Assembly: GCA_030549335.1 (NCBI GenBank)
Contig: CM060198.1
Coordinates: forward strand, 40,216,353 to 40,280,352
Reading direction: 5' to 3'
DNA from: Pontederia crassipes
Lineage: Eukaryota > Streptophyta > Magnoliopsida > Commelinales > Pontederiaceae
Length of the DNA: 64,000 bases
This document shows, one piece after another, positions 46,968-58,828 of this stretch (positions are counted from its first letter, which is position 1; every line of letters begins with the position of its first letter). Both the position numbers and the translations under genes were made by a program. The notes below the pieces were generated by a model. It had not been told where the DNA came from. It ran no database searches and saw only the letters and a list, made by a program, of their open reading frames with translations.

Positions 46968-49859
46968 TGGAAACGGAACCTCGAAATTCACCCTAAAAGT
47001 TTTGAACATTTAGGAAAATTTTATGCCGTTAGTTCGTTCGCCATACGATAGCAGAAGTTTTGACAATTTAGAAAAAATCATAATAAATAAAAACTTTATA
47101 TTAATCAAATAGATTAATATTTATAAGACATTAAATGCTTAAACTCTTTGTTACATCATTAGTTTCATTGTTCATTTAGAGCTTTAGGACTTACTCAAAT
47201 TTAAGCATGTGCAACACTTCATCGTGAGTTTGTGTGACGATCTTCTGCTCGTTTTAGCGCCACAAGGGGTGAAATTGGAAATTCTATCGTTTAAATTTGA
47301 ATATAAAATTTCAATGGAAACCACATTCCAAAAATCCACTAACACTGAAAATTTTCAAAAAATTTCGGCATGACGTATGCATAAATTCGTTCATGCGTCA
47401 AATACAACATTTATCATAATTATTCACATCACAGACAATTTATAAAATTTAATATGTACATCACTAGCAGTTTATAATTACCAAATAATATGAGACTCAA
47501 GCCCAAAATTTCCGAACTATAACAACATACGAGTTTCGTCATAAATTATTACACAAACAAAACATATCGAATGCTTGTCAAAATCCATTAAGAGACTCAA
47601 GCCCTATCCAATTTCATAATAGGGACTCGCCCATATCTAGTTCCATGATAGGGACTCGTTCGTATCGTCTCATCTATAAACATTAAAAGAGAAAGAGGTG
47701 AGCATGGATTAAGCTTAGTGAGTTAAAACGACTATCTCAAGTATTTAAATCGTTGTAGAAATCAACATCTTTATTTTTAGAAAATATTTAAAATCCACAC
47801 TTCTTCAAAAGAAAATCCATTCACATAATGTTCATGCAAAATGAATGTCATGTATGGACATGCATGGTGAAATCATATACATATAATATAAGTTGGGGAA
47901 TCATCATCAAATATGAATATCCAATCTCCTCAATGGAGTTCTCATCGCACCCCTCGTATCCCATTGACACAGGGTAGTTATTCTAATTCTGTCCCTCGTA
48001 TCCCATTGACACAGGACGTTGAACCGCTCCTCGTATCCCATTGACACAGAGCTTATTATTTTTTCTTTTTCATTCCATCCCTCGTATCCCATTGACACAG
48101 GATGGTTGTTCTAATTCCACCCTTCGTGTCACTGTATTGACACAGGGTGTTGAACCTGCTCCTCATATCCCATTGACACAGTGCATACTGAACCACAATC
48201 GGTCTACTCGAGGTTGGCCAATTCTCTGGGGTGAAAGTACTCTGCCTTATGCGGGTTTTTACATGTAATGCACATGATGCATGTATACAATTTCCAAATA
48301 GAAGTTTAGAATTAGAAATCATCATATAAACTTTTCTTTTCAAAAATCAAATATTTACTTCCATTTAACAAGGATAAACTTTGACGAATTTCCAGAATTC
48401 ATAATAAAATATCTCAAGTCATATGATGACATAAATATGAAGCATACAAATATATGAATATGCATGAAGGAAAGTACCACGAAAATTTGTTTCACATCAG
48501 GTGGAACAATGTCATCACTCCGAAGAGTTTAGCAATTCATATCAATTGAGATAAGTTTCATCACCTTAGATTCCTCAAGTCTCAACTAACTTCCATCTGA
48601 ATCTGTTCAAAGGAGAGAAATACCTATTACATCCATTTAAACTTCATTTAGGAACATAACATTATCATTTAAGACATTTATAACTTCTAGATATCATTTA
48701 TCTTTTAGTTTGTTAATCACTTCATAATAATCCTTTCTAACGACATCTTAGTACCTAGAGTTATAATTTATAATTTTCTTACCTAAGTTCATAATTAATG
48801 AACTATAACTATCATGTAAACTAATTTTCATAAATCAATCATCACTATAGATTTTTAGGATGCTTACCGATAGGAAAAAGAAATCACCAACTTACAACGC
48901 CCTACTCAAAGTTCAACGGACAGCCACCTATCATGTCCAATTACACATATAATAATTCGAATTAGACACTTTAATCATTCTTATCAATTATAAAATTTAA
49001 TTTTATCAATAGTTTCGACCATCAATCATATCCTTACCACAATAAACGAAGTCTCCCGCTCTCTAAATCGGAATGACACCCGCTGAGCGCCGAATGTCGT
49101 CTTCTTCGTTAGTAACATAATAAAATTAATTAAAAATCAATTTCATATCTGAAATCAAATTTATTGTACATTTTCATTCGCTTACCCATTCACATTGAGG
49201 ATGAGTCGTCGAAAATATCGTCCGACAATTGGAATCCGAAATCGAAGAACCTACAAGTAATTTGTAGTTAAATTTTTGAAGGACAGCAACACAATACATC
49301 TCTCCTTCACGTGTACACCTACCAAAACACCATGGTGAGCTTGATCGGAGTTCCCCATCGGTTCGCCAGAAAGTTCGTTGGAATGCCCCAAATTGGTCCT
49401 CTATGTGATTTTCGAACAAGAACACGTTTAGAACTCCTCAAAATGATCCTAATCGACCTAGGAATGATGTACAACTCACCAGGAGGAAGATCAGTGCGAA
49501 TCAGAGCTGGAATCATCGTCGGCGGATTTTTCAGCTTCCTCACATTTTTGTCTCACTGCGTCGCACACGGTGGACCCATCATCTCCTACTATATGTCAAA
49601 ACGTTCGTCTCGTCATCATCTTTCCATCGGTACCTCTCATGCAAAAAATGGTGGCCGGACGGAGGAGAAACGGTGGCCGAAAGGGGCGACGGCCGAAGAC
49701 GCGCTACAGTGCGCGCGGCGGTACTGTAGCATGTTGGGAGTCGGGGAAGAAGATGACTCTCTTTCTTTTTTTTATAGCTGTCCCACCTGCACAATGACCA
49801 AAATACCCATCACTTTTAATCAATTTCCACCTTTTTTTTAAATGTTCTAGGACGTTACA
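46968..49859 (-). repeat. Large gypsy-type LTR C
   Basis: About 2.9 kb. In minus sense it starts TGTAACGTCCTAGAACATTT and ends at the GAGGTTCCGTTTCCA end shared with the fragment at 37273-37493. It contains an array of six units with CTCGTATCCCATTGACACAG. No coding part is attached, so it is a solo LTR or a remnant. No clear target duplication was seen. The frames inside it, including a 176-codon plus-strand frame at 49311-49841, show no recognisable protein. Confidence 0.6.
47951..48182 (+). repeat. Six-copy ~40-bp tandem repeat in LTR C
   Basis: The core CTCGTATCCCATTGACACAG begins at about 47953, 47994, 48029 and 48080, with variants at about 48122 and 48162. Spacers of 15-30 bp differ, some ending GTTGAACC. 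Confidence 0.9.
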
Positions 49860-50204
49860 GCTTGAGCTGTCATTCATCACTTAATCTTGGTTATCTGCAA
49901 AAATCCAGAATTTTACAATTAGAGTATGTAAATGTTCATCATTATCATAATAACAATAACACATGGACATGCATGTTATAAACTATATCATGAATTTTAT
50001 ATAACAATACAACATGCTTACATTCATTCATCATATATAACATTCATATAACATAAACATCATGTCATACCTACTTTACTTCGAATTCATCATATACAAG
50101 TAGCATGTAATAGAAACATACATTCATATCATTCATCACATACATAATATATCATTTTATTTCACATTCATTGTCATATATATTCTAAGAGTTTCTTCAT
50201 AATT

Positions 50205-51180
50205 TCTTGATCCTTACTTCTTGACTTCTTTCATACTTTACATCTCTTCAGGGTTGCTTTATAACCCTTTGGATATTATTTTATTCTTCTTTTCTTTCTT
50301 TGTTATGTGATTCTTCGTATGTCATCTTCGTCATTCATTTTTCATCTTTATCACATAATAACATCTTGAATTTCATTCCATATTATGTCATATTTTAGGA
50401 GCACATAGTGATGAACTTTATTCCTAATCATCTTTTTTAGTAATACACACACTTTATGATGAGGGACAATGTTCCTTGGAAAGTACATACATAGATGTAG
50501 GAGTTTACTTCTCAAGCTTACTTCTTCATAACTCTTTAATCCTTCTTGACTTCTTTCATACTTTACATCTTCTTAGGATTGCTTTATAACTCTTTGAATC
50601 TTATTTCATTCTTCTTTTCTTTCTTTGTTATGTGATCCTTCATGTGTCATCTTCATCATTCATCTTTCATCTTTATCACATAATAACATCTTGAATTTCA
50701 TTCCATATCATATCATATTTTAGGTACATATAGTGATGAACTTTATTCCTAATCATCTTTAGTAAGACACACACTTTATGATGTGGGACATTGTTCCTTG
50801 GAAAGTATATATATATATAGACGCAGGACTTTACTTCTCAAGCTTACTTCTTCATAAATCCTTGTTCCTTACTTCTTGACTTCTTTCATACTTTAACATC
50901 TCCTCAGGATTGCTTTATAATCCTTTGGACCTTATTTCAATTTTCTTTTCTTTCTTTGTCATGTGATCCTTCATGTGTCATCTTCATCATTCATCTTTCA
51001 TCTTTATCACATAATAACATCTTGAATTTCAATCCATATCATATCATATTTTAGGAATACAATGTGATGAACTTTATTCCTAATCATCTTTAGTAATATA
51101 CACACTTTATGATGAGAGACATTGTTCCTTGGAAAGTACATACATATATGCAGGACTTTACTTCTCAGGCTTAGGTCCCA
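50205..51180 (+). repeat. ~325-bp tandem triplication inside LTR D
   Basis: Copies anchored by TTGACTTCTTTCATACTTTA at 50221, 50546 and 50876. They share TTGCTTTATAA, CTTTCTTTGTTATGTGAT, CACATAATAACATCTTGAAT, TTTATTCCTAATCATCTTT and ACACTTTATGATG in the same order and are roughly 90 percent alike. Confidence 0.85.
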
Positions 51181-51369
51181 TTGAAGTACATACATAAGTA
51201 TAGGACTTTACTTTTCATTTTTATTTCATCATCATCTTAGCTTTCTTTGTCATAAGACACTTTGAAGTTAAACTTCAATTTCGTTTTTATTTTATCTTAT
51301 AAAATATTTGATCTTAACATATTTAGAGAGTCATATCACATCATCACATTGGCTAGCTAAGTCACATCC

Positions 51370-51620
51370 TTGGGAAGACGTACATCATAATAATGATGGG
51401 TTTTATTCCAAGTAATACACAAAATATAATAGTGAGACTTTAATCCGAAGAATACTCACACTATAATAGTGAGAGACTTTATTCTAGGGAATACACATAC
51501 TTTCTGATGAGGGACTTTATTCCTTAAGAAACACATACACAAATGTAGAACTTTACTTAGCAGACTTAGGTCCCATTGAAGTACATACATAGGTGCAGAA
51601 TTTTGTTTCTCACCATTAAT
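51370..51620 (+). repeat. ~40-bp degenerate repeats in LTR D
   Basis: Units with ATAATAGTGAGA and GACTTTATTC, plus AATACACA blocks, recur about five times. They look like further decay products of the larger unit. Confidence 0.6.
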
Positions 51621-52901
51621 GAGCGACAAGGACATTCTTCAACTCTAGGTGCATTATGCTTTGCAATACAATAATCATTCATATCATTCTTCATCATTTA
51701 GCCTAATTAAGGCTGAGCATGTCTAAACGTGTGTCTAGGACATCAATCAATTCATATATAAAATGTATGAAACATTAGAAAGCATTAAACATAAAAAATA
51801 ATGTATTTGGAATGGATATAAATATTTAAAGAAAATGCATAATATTAACATAACAATTGTTGACATAAATAATATTATGCTAACCTTCCTTATTTGACGA
51901 TTCTAACACATCAGCAATAACAAATTATAACTCAATAAGTAGATGTTCATTTTGATTAATTCTCATTTTTCTGCAAACTATAATTTCATAGAAATCACAT
52001 ATAAAATTTATGGATTTTATCTTTTTAGCATTTAATTCTAGAAATTCATACAATTACCGAGAACTATTCTTTACATAGTAATCTGGCAGTATACGCTAAA
52101 ATATTAATAATTTAATTTATAACTGTTCCTTTGAGATGATTCCAATTTTCTCAGAAAGGTAACAAACCTTTAACTTGTGAATAGATTTCAGACCCTAATT
52201 CAGTATTTCCAATTTATGATATTTTTTATAATTTCATCTTTCTCTTACTCGAGACAGTATGATAGTAGTCCAATATTTGGATCATAACTATTTTTATACA
52301 TAGTCAAATTGGATGAAACAAATTTCTCTAGGAACTAGACTTCGAGGGCTACCTTCCGTACATTGTTTATAATTTTTGGATAAGTAAAATCTATTAAATA
52401 ATTATTACAAAATAATCACGAATTTAACAAATTATGCAACATAAATCATGAAACCCTACTATCAAGAACAATGTGTTCTTGGAACTCTTAATCCAAACAA
52501 AATATCATTGGGATAGGAGAGTGGGATTTGGATCCCCTTTACATACCTATGATCTCGTGCTTTAATATTAATCCTCTTTCCCTTGTCCATGTCCTCTTCT
52601 TCTTCCTCGTTCTCCACCTTTTTCCTTCTCTTAGATTGTAGCTATCACGTGGGAGAAAATAAGAAAAAGGAGAGGGAGGGTTTGAGAGTTTTTATAGTGT
52701 TTATCCTAAGGTTTCTTAAGATTTCCTCCAAATGACTTAAATATCCCTATTCAAAAATTGGGGTTATTACATTTATATAGAGTTACATTAGGGTTTTGGT
52801 CCAAAAGGCCCAAATATTCTTGGCCCAAAATTTGGGGATGTTACACAACCATAGTTCCTACAAAGTTCTCGGTGAATAGTTAAATTGACAGATTAGTTCG
52901 A

Positions 52902-54077
52902 TGTGTGTTTGGATAGAATGGAACGAAATGATGAGGAATCTGAGTTGATGTGACGGGAAAAATTGATGTGATGAATAAATTTTTTATGAGTTTTGAATTA
53001 AAAATAATTATTATAATTAAAAAGTATAAATTATTATTAATAAAAATAAAATTAAAACTTTAAAAATTTTTTTATGGAAAAAAATGTATTAAAAAATATA
53101 GTATTCAAATAAACAAAATCATTTTTTAAAATCAATTATAATTAATTATATTTTTTTAGTAAAATAATAAGTAATAAATTATATTATATTAATCCCTTAT
53201 TATAAATATTTTATATATAATAAACAAATTATTTTATAAGAGAAAATAAGAAAAGAAAAGAAAAATGAAAAATGAAATTAAAAAATGACGTAAAGCAAAA
53301 AAAAAAGGAAAACATGTCATTCCGCTATAGTGCCCGATTTCACCAAAAAGGTGGAACCAGAGGCTTGGAATTAGGGTCACGTGACCCTGGTTCCAAGTCA
53401 TTTAATGTGGTCTAGTTCCACCTCAGGAACTAGGCCGCGCGACGGCATTTGGAGAACCAAACTCGAACCAAGCCGCGGTCCCAGTTTGATTCTCTTCCCA
53501 AACGCGGTCCAAGTGACTTTATTTTCGATTTGAAACTAAATCATTATCATGGTTTCAACCTCCTATGGTGTTCTCTTTCTTTTTTTTTTTTGTTTTCCCT
53601 TTTTTTATTTGACCCTTCTTTTTTTGTTTTCAACATTTTTTTTTCAATTTTACCTTTCTTATATAAAATAATTTATTTATCAAATATAAAATATTTATAA
53701 TAAAGGATTAATGCAATATTATTTATTACTTATTATTTTATTAAAAATGTATCATTTCATTAAATAAAATTAATTAAAAATGATATTTTATATTTTAATA
53801 ATATATTTTTAACAATTCTTTTGCCATAAAAATTTTAAGCTGTACTTTTATTCATAATAGTTAATAAATTTATATTTTATATTTACAATAGTTATTTTTA
53901 TTCAAACATCCACTAAAATTAATTCATCATATTTAATTTTTTCTATCACATCAATTCCTTAGTTCCTTGTCATTACATTCTAGTCCATCCATATTCATGT
54001 CAAACTAATATATTAATTCAACTATTCCCAGAGAATTTGAGATGAATTACGGTTCCATTTCCATTTTCAAATGCAGC
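52902..54077. mobile_element. Foldback DNA element FB3
   Basis: Arms at about 52940-53260 and 53640-53970 are reverse complements over at least 300 bp (for example TTGATGTGATGAATAAATTT against the complement of the right arm). Ends carry TGTGTTTGGATAG and, on the other strand, TGCATTTGAAAATGG. The centre (53330-53530) is GC-richer and contains the perfect 14-bp palindrome GGGTCACGTGACCC at 53376-53389. No transposase. It shares end sequence and the CATCAATT-type subterminal motif with FB2, so they probably belong to one family. Confidence 0.75.
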
Positions 54078-54118
54078 TTTAGGTTTAGGGTTTAGGATTT
54101 AAGATTTAGGATTTAGGG
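54078..54118 (+). repeat. Interstitial telomere-like repeats
   Basis: Six consecutive 6-7-bp units (TTTAGG, TTTAGGG, TTTAGGA, TTTAAGA, TTTAGGA, TTTAGGG), two being the exact plant telomere unit. They lie exactly between the end of FB3 and the start of the truncated gypsy sequence. Confidence 0.85.
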
Positions 54119-56250
54119 ACCCATCAAAGGTTGAAGTTGTCATTAATTGAGAAAGGCCAAAGACAGTGATCGAGATCAAGAGTTTTCTGGGATTAGCCGA
54201 CTACTACAGAAGGTTTATTCAAGACTTCTCCAAGTTCATTGCTCCAATGAAAAATTTGACTAGGAAAGGAGAAAAAATCAATTGGACATAAAAGTGTGAA
54301 GAGAATTTCCTGAAATTGAAGAAGAGTCTTGCTTCTGCACCAGTGCTAACAATTCCCATAGGAATTGGAGACCACATAATATAAAGTGATGCAAGTGTAA
54401 TTGGACTTGGCTGTGTGCTAATGTAGCATGGAAGGTTTCTGGCTTATGCTTCAAGACAACTCAAGTCACATGAGAGGAACTATCTTAATCATGACTTGGA
54501 GTTGACAGTAATAGTGTTTTCTCAAAAAATATGGAGGCACTACTTATATGGAGAAGAGTTTGAAATTTCACTGATCACAAAAGTCTCAAATATGTGTTCT
54601 CTCAAAAGGAACTCAACATGCAGGAGAGGAGATGGTTTTATGAAGGACTATTAGTTTAGCATTCTTTATCATCTAGAGAAGGCCAACTCAGTAGAAGATG
54701 CTCTAAGAAGAAGATGAGAAGGGTCAGTGGCATCCTTAAGGATCTACAAAGGGACTCTCATAGAAGGAAGTACTCAGGGGAAGCTGATGATGCATTGTGT
54801 CATTCAACACGATTTGGTGGCAAGAATAGCACAAGCACAAAAAGAGGATCCAAAGTACAATGACATGAAGGCTCTATGTTAGAAAGAACACCCAGACTAT
54901 AGGATGGATGAAGACGGGACTATCAAGTTCCAAGACAGGTTATGAGAACCTACAGATAGAGCTCAAGGAAGACATTCTGACTGAGTGGCATAAGTCAGAA
55001 TTTGCTATTCATCATGGAACCACTAAGATGTTCAAGGATCTACAAAGGACATTTTGGTGGAAAGATATAGAAGAGACATGGTAGAGTTTGTCTCCAAGTG
55101 CTTGGTCTGCCAATAAGTCAAGGTTGAGCACCAAAAACCACCAGGGTTATTGAACCCATTACCCATACCTTAGTGGAAATGGGAGGAGATCACAATGGAC
55201 TTCATCGTGGGTCTCCCAAGAACTAAAAAAGGTCACGGTGCCATTTGGGTCATCATGGACAGACTAACCAAGTCAGCTCACTTCTTACCCTACAATGTTA
55301 AGACAGTCAACTACAAGCATGATGAGGTTGTATGTGGACAAGATTATCCGATTACATGGAACTTATGTTTCCAGTGTATCGAATAGAGACTCTAGATTTA
55401 TTGCAAGGTTCTGTAGAGGGTTGCAGCATGCTTTTGGTACAAAGCTACTATAGCGCTACATTCCACCCTCAGAGCGATGGGCAAAGAAAAAGGATGATCC
55501 AAACCTTTGAAGATATGCTGAGGGCATGTGCTAATTATTAGCAAAGCAACTGGGATGACCATCTCACTCTAGCTAACTTTGCGTACAATAATATTTATCA
55601 TTCCTCCATCAAAATGGCACCATTTGAGGCACTGTATGGAAGATCTTATAGGTCTCCCACATGCTGGAGTGCAGTTGATGAAGGAAGACTTTAGAACCAG
55701 AATTAGTAGAGAAGTATACAGAAAAGGTAAATTTGATCAAAGAAAGAATGTTGGTAGCTCAGAGTCGTCAAAAGAGCTATGTTGATAAAAAGAGAAGGGA
55801 ACAAATCTATCAAGTTGGAGATCACGTGTTGCTGAAAGTATCTCCTACCAAAGGAGTCATAAGGGTTAACAGGAAGGGCACTCCTAGATATATTGGTTCA
55901 TTAGAGATTCTGAAGAAGGTGAGAGAAGGAGCATACAAATTGGCATTGCCTCCTTCTTACGCCAGAATCCATAATATTTTTCATGTGTCAATGCTTCACA
56001 AATAAACATATGATAGCTCCCATGTAGTGGTAATTGAAGAACCAATCATCAAGGAAGACCTCACGGATGAAGAGTACCCTATAGGGATACTAGAGTATAG
56101 TGAGTGTCGGAATAAGATAGTAAAGATGGTAAAAGTCGCATGAAAGCATCACAATGGAAGTGATGCAACATGGGAAGTTGAAGACAAAAGAACAATTTCA
56201 AGATTATTTGGTATGTGTTCTTTGTTAAAATTCTAAGATGAATTTTCTTT
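54119..56250 (+). pseudogene. Gypsy pol remnant (RT end, RNase H, integrase, chromodomain-like)
   Basis: Parts in order are: RT/RNase H junction (IKSFLGLADYYRRFI near 54180), RNase H motifs (LAYASRQLKSHERNY near 54440), integrase core start ([20 protein letters not shown] near 55180, then [12 protein letters not shown]), the integrase GPY-type module (YQVGDHVLLKVSP at about 55820, ARIHNIFHVSMLHK at about 55960), and a chromodomain-like tail near 56100-56215 (VKVA, then HHNGSDATWEVEDKR). It is a broken relic. Confidence 0.85.
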
Positions 56251-56504
56251 TAAGGAGTGGAGGATGTAATACTAGATTTTTTATCAAGGACAAATTGATC
56301 TTTTGACCACACCCTAATGACTCCCTTATATAAAGACCCACATTCCCTTTGTTTACCTCTTTTTCTCCACTTGAATCTCTTGACAGCTAGGGCTTGAAGA
56401 AGGGGAACTTGAGGACCAAGGAGGAAGGAGAAGGCACATTCCCTTTAGAATGCTTTGTATTGTGTTTTCCCAAAGTTTTATCGAATAATCTGTAAAATGT
56501 GAGC

Positions 56505-57000
56505 ACAATACAACCTAGAGAGCCTTAATACAAGCAGAAGGGCAAAACTACAGGCTATATTTTTTGATGCAAGCCCAATATGACATTAATACAACCTGGA
56601 GGATAAAAATATGAGCTGCTAGTATTTTCTACTACGAGCCCAATATGACCTGAATGACATTAATACGACCTAGAGGGCAAAAATATGGGCTACCGGTATT
56701 TTTTGGTGCGAGCCTAATATGGCCTAGAGAGCTTTAATATGGGTAGAAGGACAAAAACACAGACTGCCTGTATTTTTTGCTGCAAGCCTAATATGACATG
56801 AAGGACATTAATACGACTTGGAGGGCAAAAATATGAGTTGCCAATATTTTCTACTGTGAGCCCAATACGACTTGAAAGGCTTTAATACGACATGGAGGGA
56901 AAAAAGTACGGGCTGCTAGTATTTTCTAGTGCGACATAATGCGACCTGAAGGACTTTAATATGGGCTGGAAGGCAAAAATACGACATGGTCGTATTTAGT
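56505..57000 (+). repeat. ~80-90-bp tandem array in the LTR
   Basis: About six units with CGAGCCCAATATGACCTG, TTAATACGACCTGGAGGGC, AAAATATGGGCTGC and TATTTTCTAC. It occupies the position held by GTCACGG-type dyads in the sister LTRs at 27795 and 32560. Confidence 0.85.
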
Positions 57001-57589
57001 CCTTGTAGATGCATTTTGTACCGAACTTCACCGTGTTTCCCTATAATATGTTAAATTTATTTTCAAGGTATTTACATTATATACTAATGCTTGATGATTG
57101 TATATCAACCTAGATATGCAAAATGCATGCACAACCGTAATTAAGTTAAAATTGGAAGATTGAGCGACATAATTGATTGTTGTTTGAAAGTATAATGAAC
57201 CTAGTTGTGGATGATGTTATATGTCGCCCTTAATGGCTTTTTATCGGATTTTTTTCGGAATGATCGTTACACACATCGAGAATGGTGTCATTTCGATGTT
57301 TCCATCGGGTGAGTCTCCAGTGTTGGATCTAAGTTTTAATGCCTTGTATAATTATATTTTGATGATAGAAACCTCGAAAGATTAGAGTTGAATGCTGAAA
57401 AACTTAACAAAAAAGAGAAACTTTATGCACTACACTTTGATGAAATAATTGAATATGATCTTATTAGATTCTGGATGAATCATAAATATCAAAGTTGTAG
57501 AGAATCCTGTTAGCTATTCATAGAATTCAAGATTATCTAATTTGGATAACGGTGCAAAATGTTATGCTGAAACTAGTGCAGATTGGTCA

Positions 57590-57830
57590 ATCTATCGATC
57601 GACAGAATGAAGGCCGATCGAGACAACACCGGTCGACCGATCCGAGAAGCCGATAGACCGATCAATGCATGCACTGCCAGATTCGATGATGAGACTATAC
57701 TGGTCGATGCTGAGATGATATCGGTCGATGTACCAGTTGATCGACCAGCTACGGTCAGTCAGCGAATAAGCGCAATTGTCATATAGACCGATTGACAGGT
57801 CCACAAATGCGGTCGACCGGTCCACTGTTG
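57590..57830. repeat. GGTCGACC-type dyad array
   Basis: Units such as CTATCGATCGACAG, GGCCGATCGAG, ACCGGTCGACCGATCC, CAGTTGATCGACCAG and GCGGTCGACCGGTCC, ending about 75 bp before the TATA-like box. Confidence 0.85.
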
Positions 57831-57904
57831 GAATAAATAGTAACGACTATCTTTTAGGGAGAAAATGTGGAATAAATTATTGACGAATTTTTCACATACT
57901 GAAG

Positions 57905-57915
57905 CCTATAAAAGG
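57905..57915 (+). promoter_or_regulatory. TATA-like box of Sirevirus-like LTR
   Basis: CCTATAAAAGG, conserved in position and sequence in the other Sirevirus-like LTRs of the window. Confidence 0.6.
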
Positions 57916-58828
57916 AGTGCCAAGGCCAAAAGCAAAGGTATCCATCCAAACATTGCAGCAAAACTTCAAGAAATCAAAAGATCTTTTTCCTTGAAGTTAT
58001 CATTTTGAGCTTTCTTTTCCTTCTCTCTTCTCCTCTTGTGAGTGTTCTATTGTAAAAGAGAAACCATTTTTCACAAAGATTGTGAGAGCTCCTGTGTGAA
58101 AGAGGTTTCAAATCTTACCTCTTGAACGAGAGAAAAGATTAGCTTTCTAGAAGGAGAGGTTGCCTTACCTCTCGAAGTGTAGAAAAGGTAGTTGATGTAA
58201 AGGGCGTTCTTCCTTGCCCCATTTGGAATTAAGAAAGAGATTTAGCGGAATCTTCGATGGTCTCGAGGTCGAGAAGTCGGAGTAGGGACGTATGCAAGGT
58301 GTGGCCGAACCTCATCAACAACCACCGTGTGTTTGTGTTTGATTTTCTCTCTCTCTGACTTCCTCTCATATTATGCTTGTGATATGAATTGAATTCATTT
58401 CAAAGGTTTTAATGAATCAATTTTAAGCTTTCGCGATAGTTTTAGTGAAATCGATATTTTCGAATTGAACACCAATTCACCCCCTCTTGGTGCCCTTTGA
58501 GATCCTACATCCAGAATGATTGTTACACACATCGACAACGGTGTGTGCATTCCAATATAGCCTTCGGGCGAGAGGAGAGCATTGTCTCCAAGGCTTAGCT
58601 AGCCTATTGTGAGGGCAACACCTTAAATGCCAACTATCGAAAGATATAATGTTAATGAAAAGGGCCTATGATTAATTGAATGGAAAGATGTTCCCACAAA
58701 AGTGAAAGTCCGAAAGGGTTACGAAGCAATCCTAAGGAGGGGTGTTGAGGCAATGGTTATGGTAAGTGTACATCACTTATATGTCTATAGATTGAATTGT
58801 TCAATTGTTATGAATGTTTCCATACTAA

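Larger units (their letters stand above)
49860..52845 (-). repeat. Large gypsy-type LTR D (incomplete)
   Basis: In minus sense it starts TGTAACATCCCCAAATTTTG at 52845. It is related to the Tekay-like LTRs (shared GGATCCCCTTTACATACC region near 52535, and the AATCCAGAATTTTAC and AGAGTATGTAAATG region near 49900), but the other end is missing at 49860 where LTR C begins. It has an internal array of three ~325-bp units and smaller repeats. No coding part. Confidence 0.6.
57321..58509 (+). mobile_element. Sirevirus-like solo LTR with target duplication
   Basis: 1189 bp from TGTTGGATCT to GATCCTACA, flanked on both sides by the perfect 5-bp repeat TCCAG (57316-57320 and 58510-58514). It carries a GGTCGACC-type array at 57590-57830 and the TATA-like CCTATAAAAGG at 57905-57915. 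It is the same family as the element at 22096-26206. A solo LTR is normally left by LTR-LTR recombination. Confidence 0.95.
54119..58828 (+). mobile_element. Tekay-like gypsy element, 3' portion
   Basis: A plus-strand fossil of the same family as 26607-34655. It keeps the end of reverse transcriptase, RNase H, integrase, a degenerate chromodomain-like tail, a polypurine tract and the beginning of the 3' LTR (from 56265). The 5' half is absent. The LTR contains a tandem array and a nested Sirevirus-like solo LTR, and is itself entered by a further gypsy element near 58829. Several breaks are present. Confidence 0.85.
56265..58828 (+). repeat. 3' LTR of the Tekay-like fragment (interrupted, incomplete)
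   Basis: Begins TGTAATACTAGATTTTTTAT after a GGAGTGGAGGA polypurine tract. A TATA-like TTATATAAAG lies at 56326-56335 and a tandem array at 56505-57000. After the nested solo LTR it continues with sequence matching the reverse complement of 27240-27530. It stops at 58828 where another LTR begins. Confidence 0.85.

Noticed and set aside
49311-49841. 176-codon plus-strand frame inside LTR C
   Set aside because: No recognisable motif, antiparallel frames overlap it, and it lies wholly in LTR sequence, so it is probably a chance frame.
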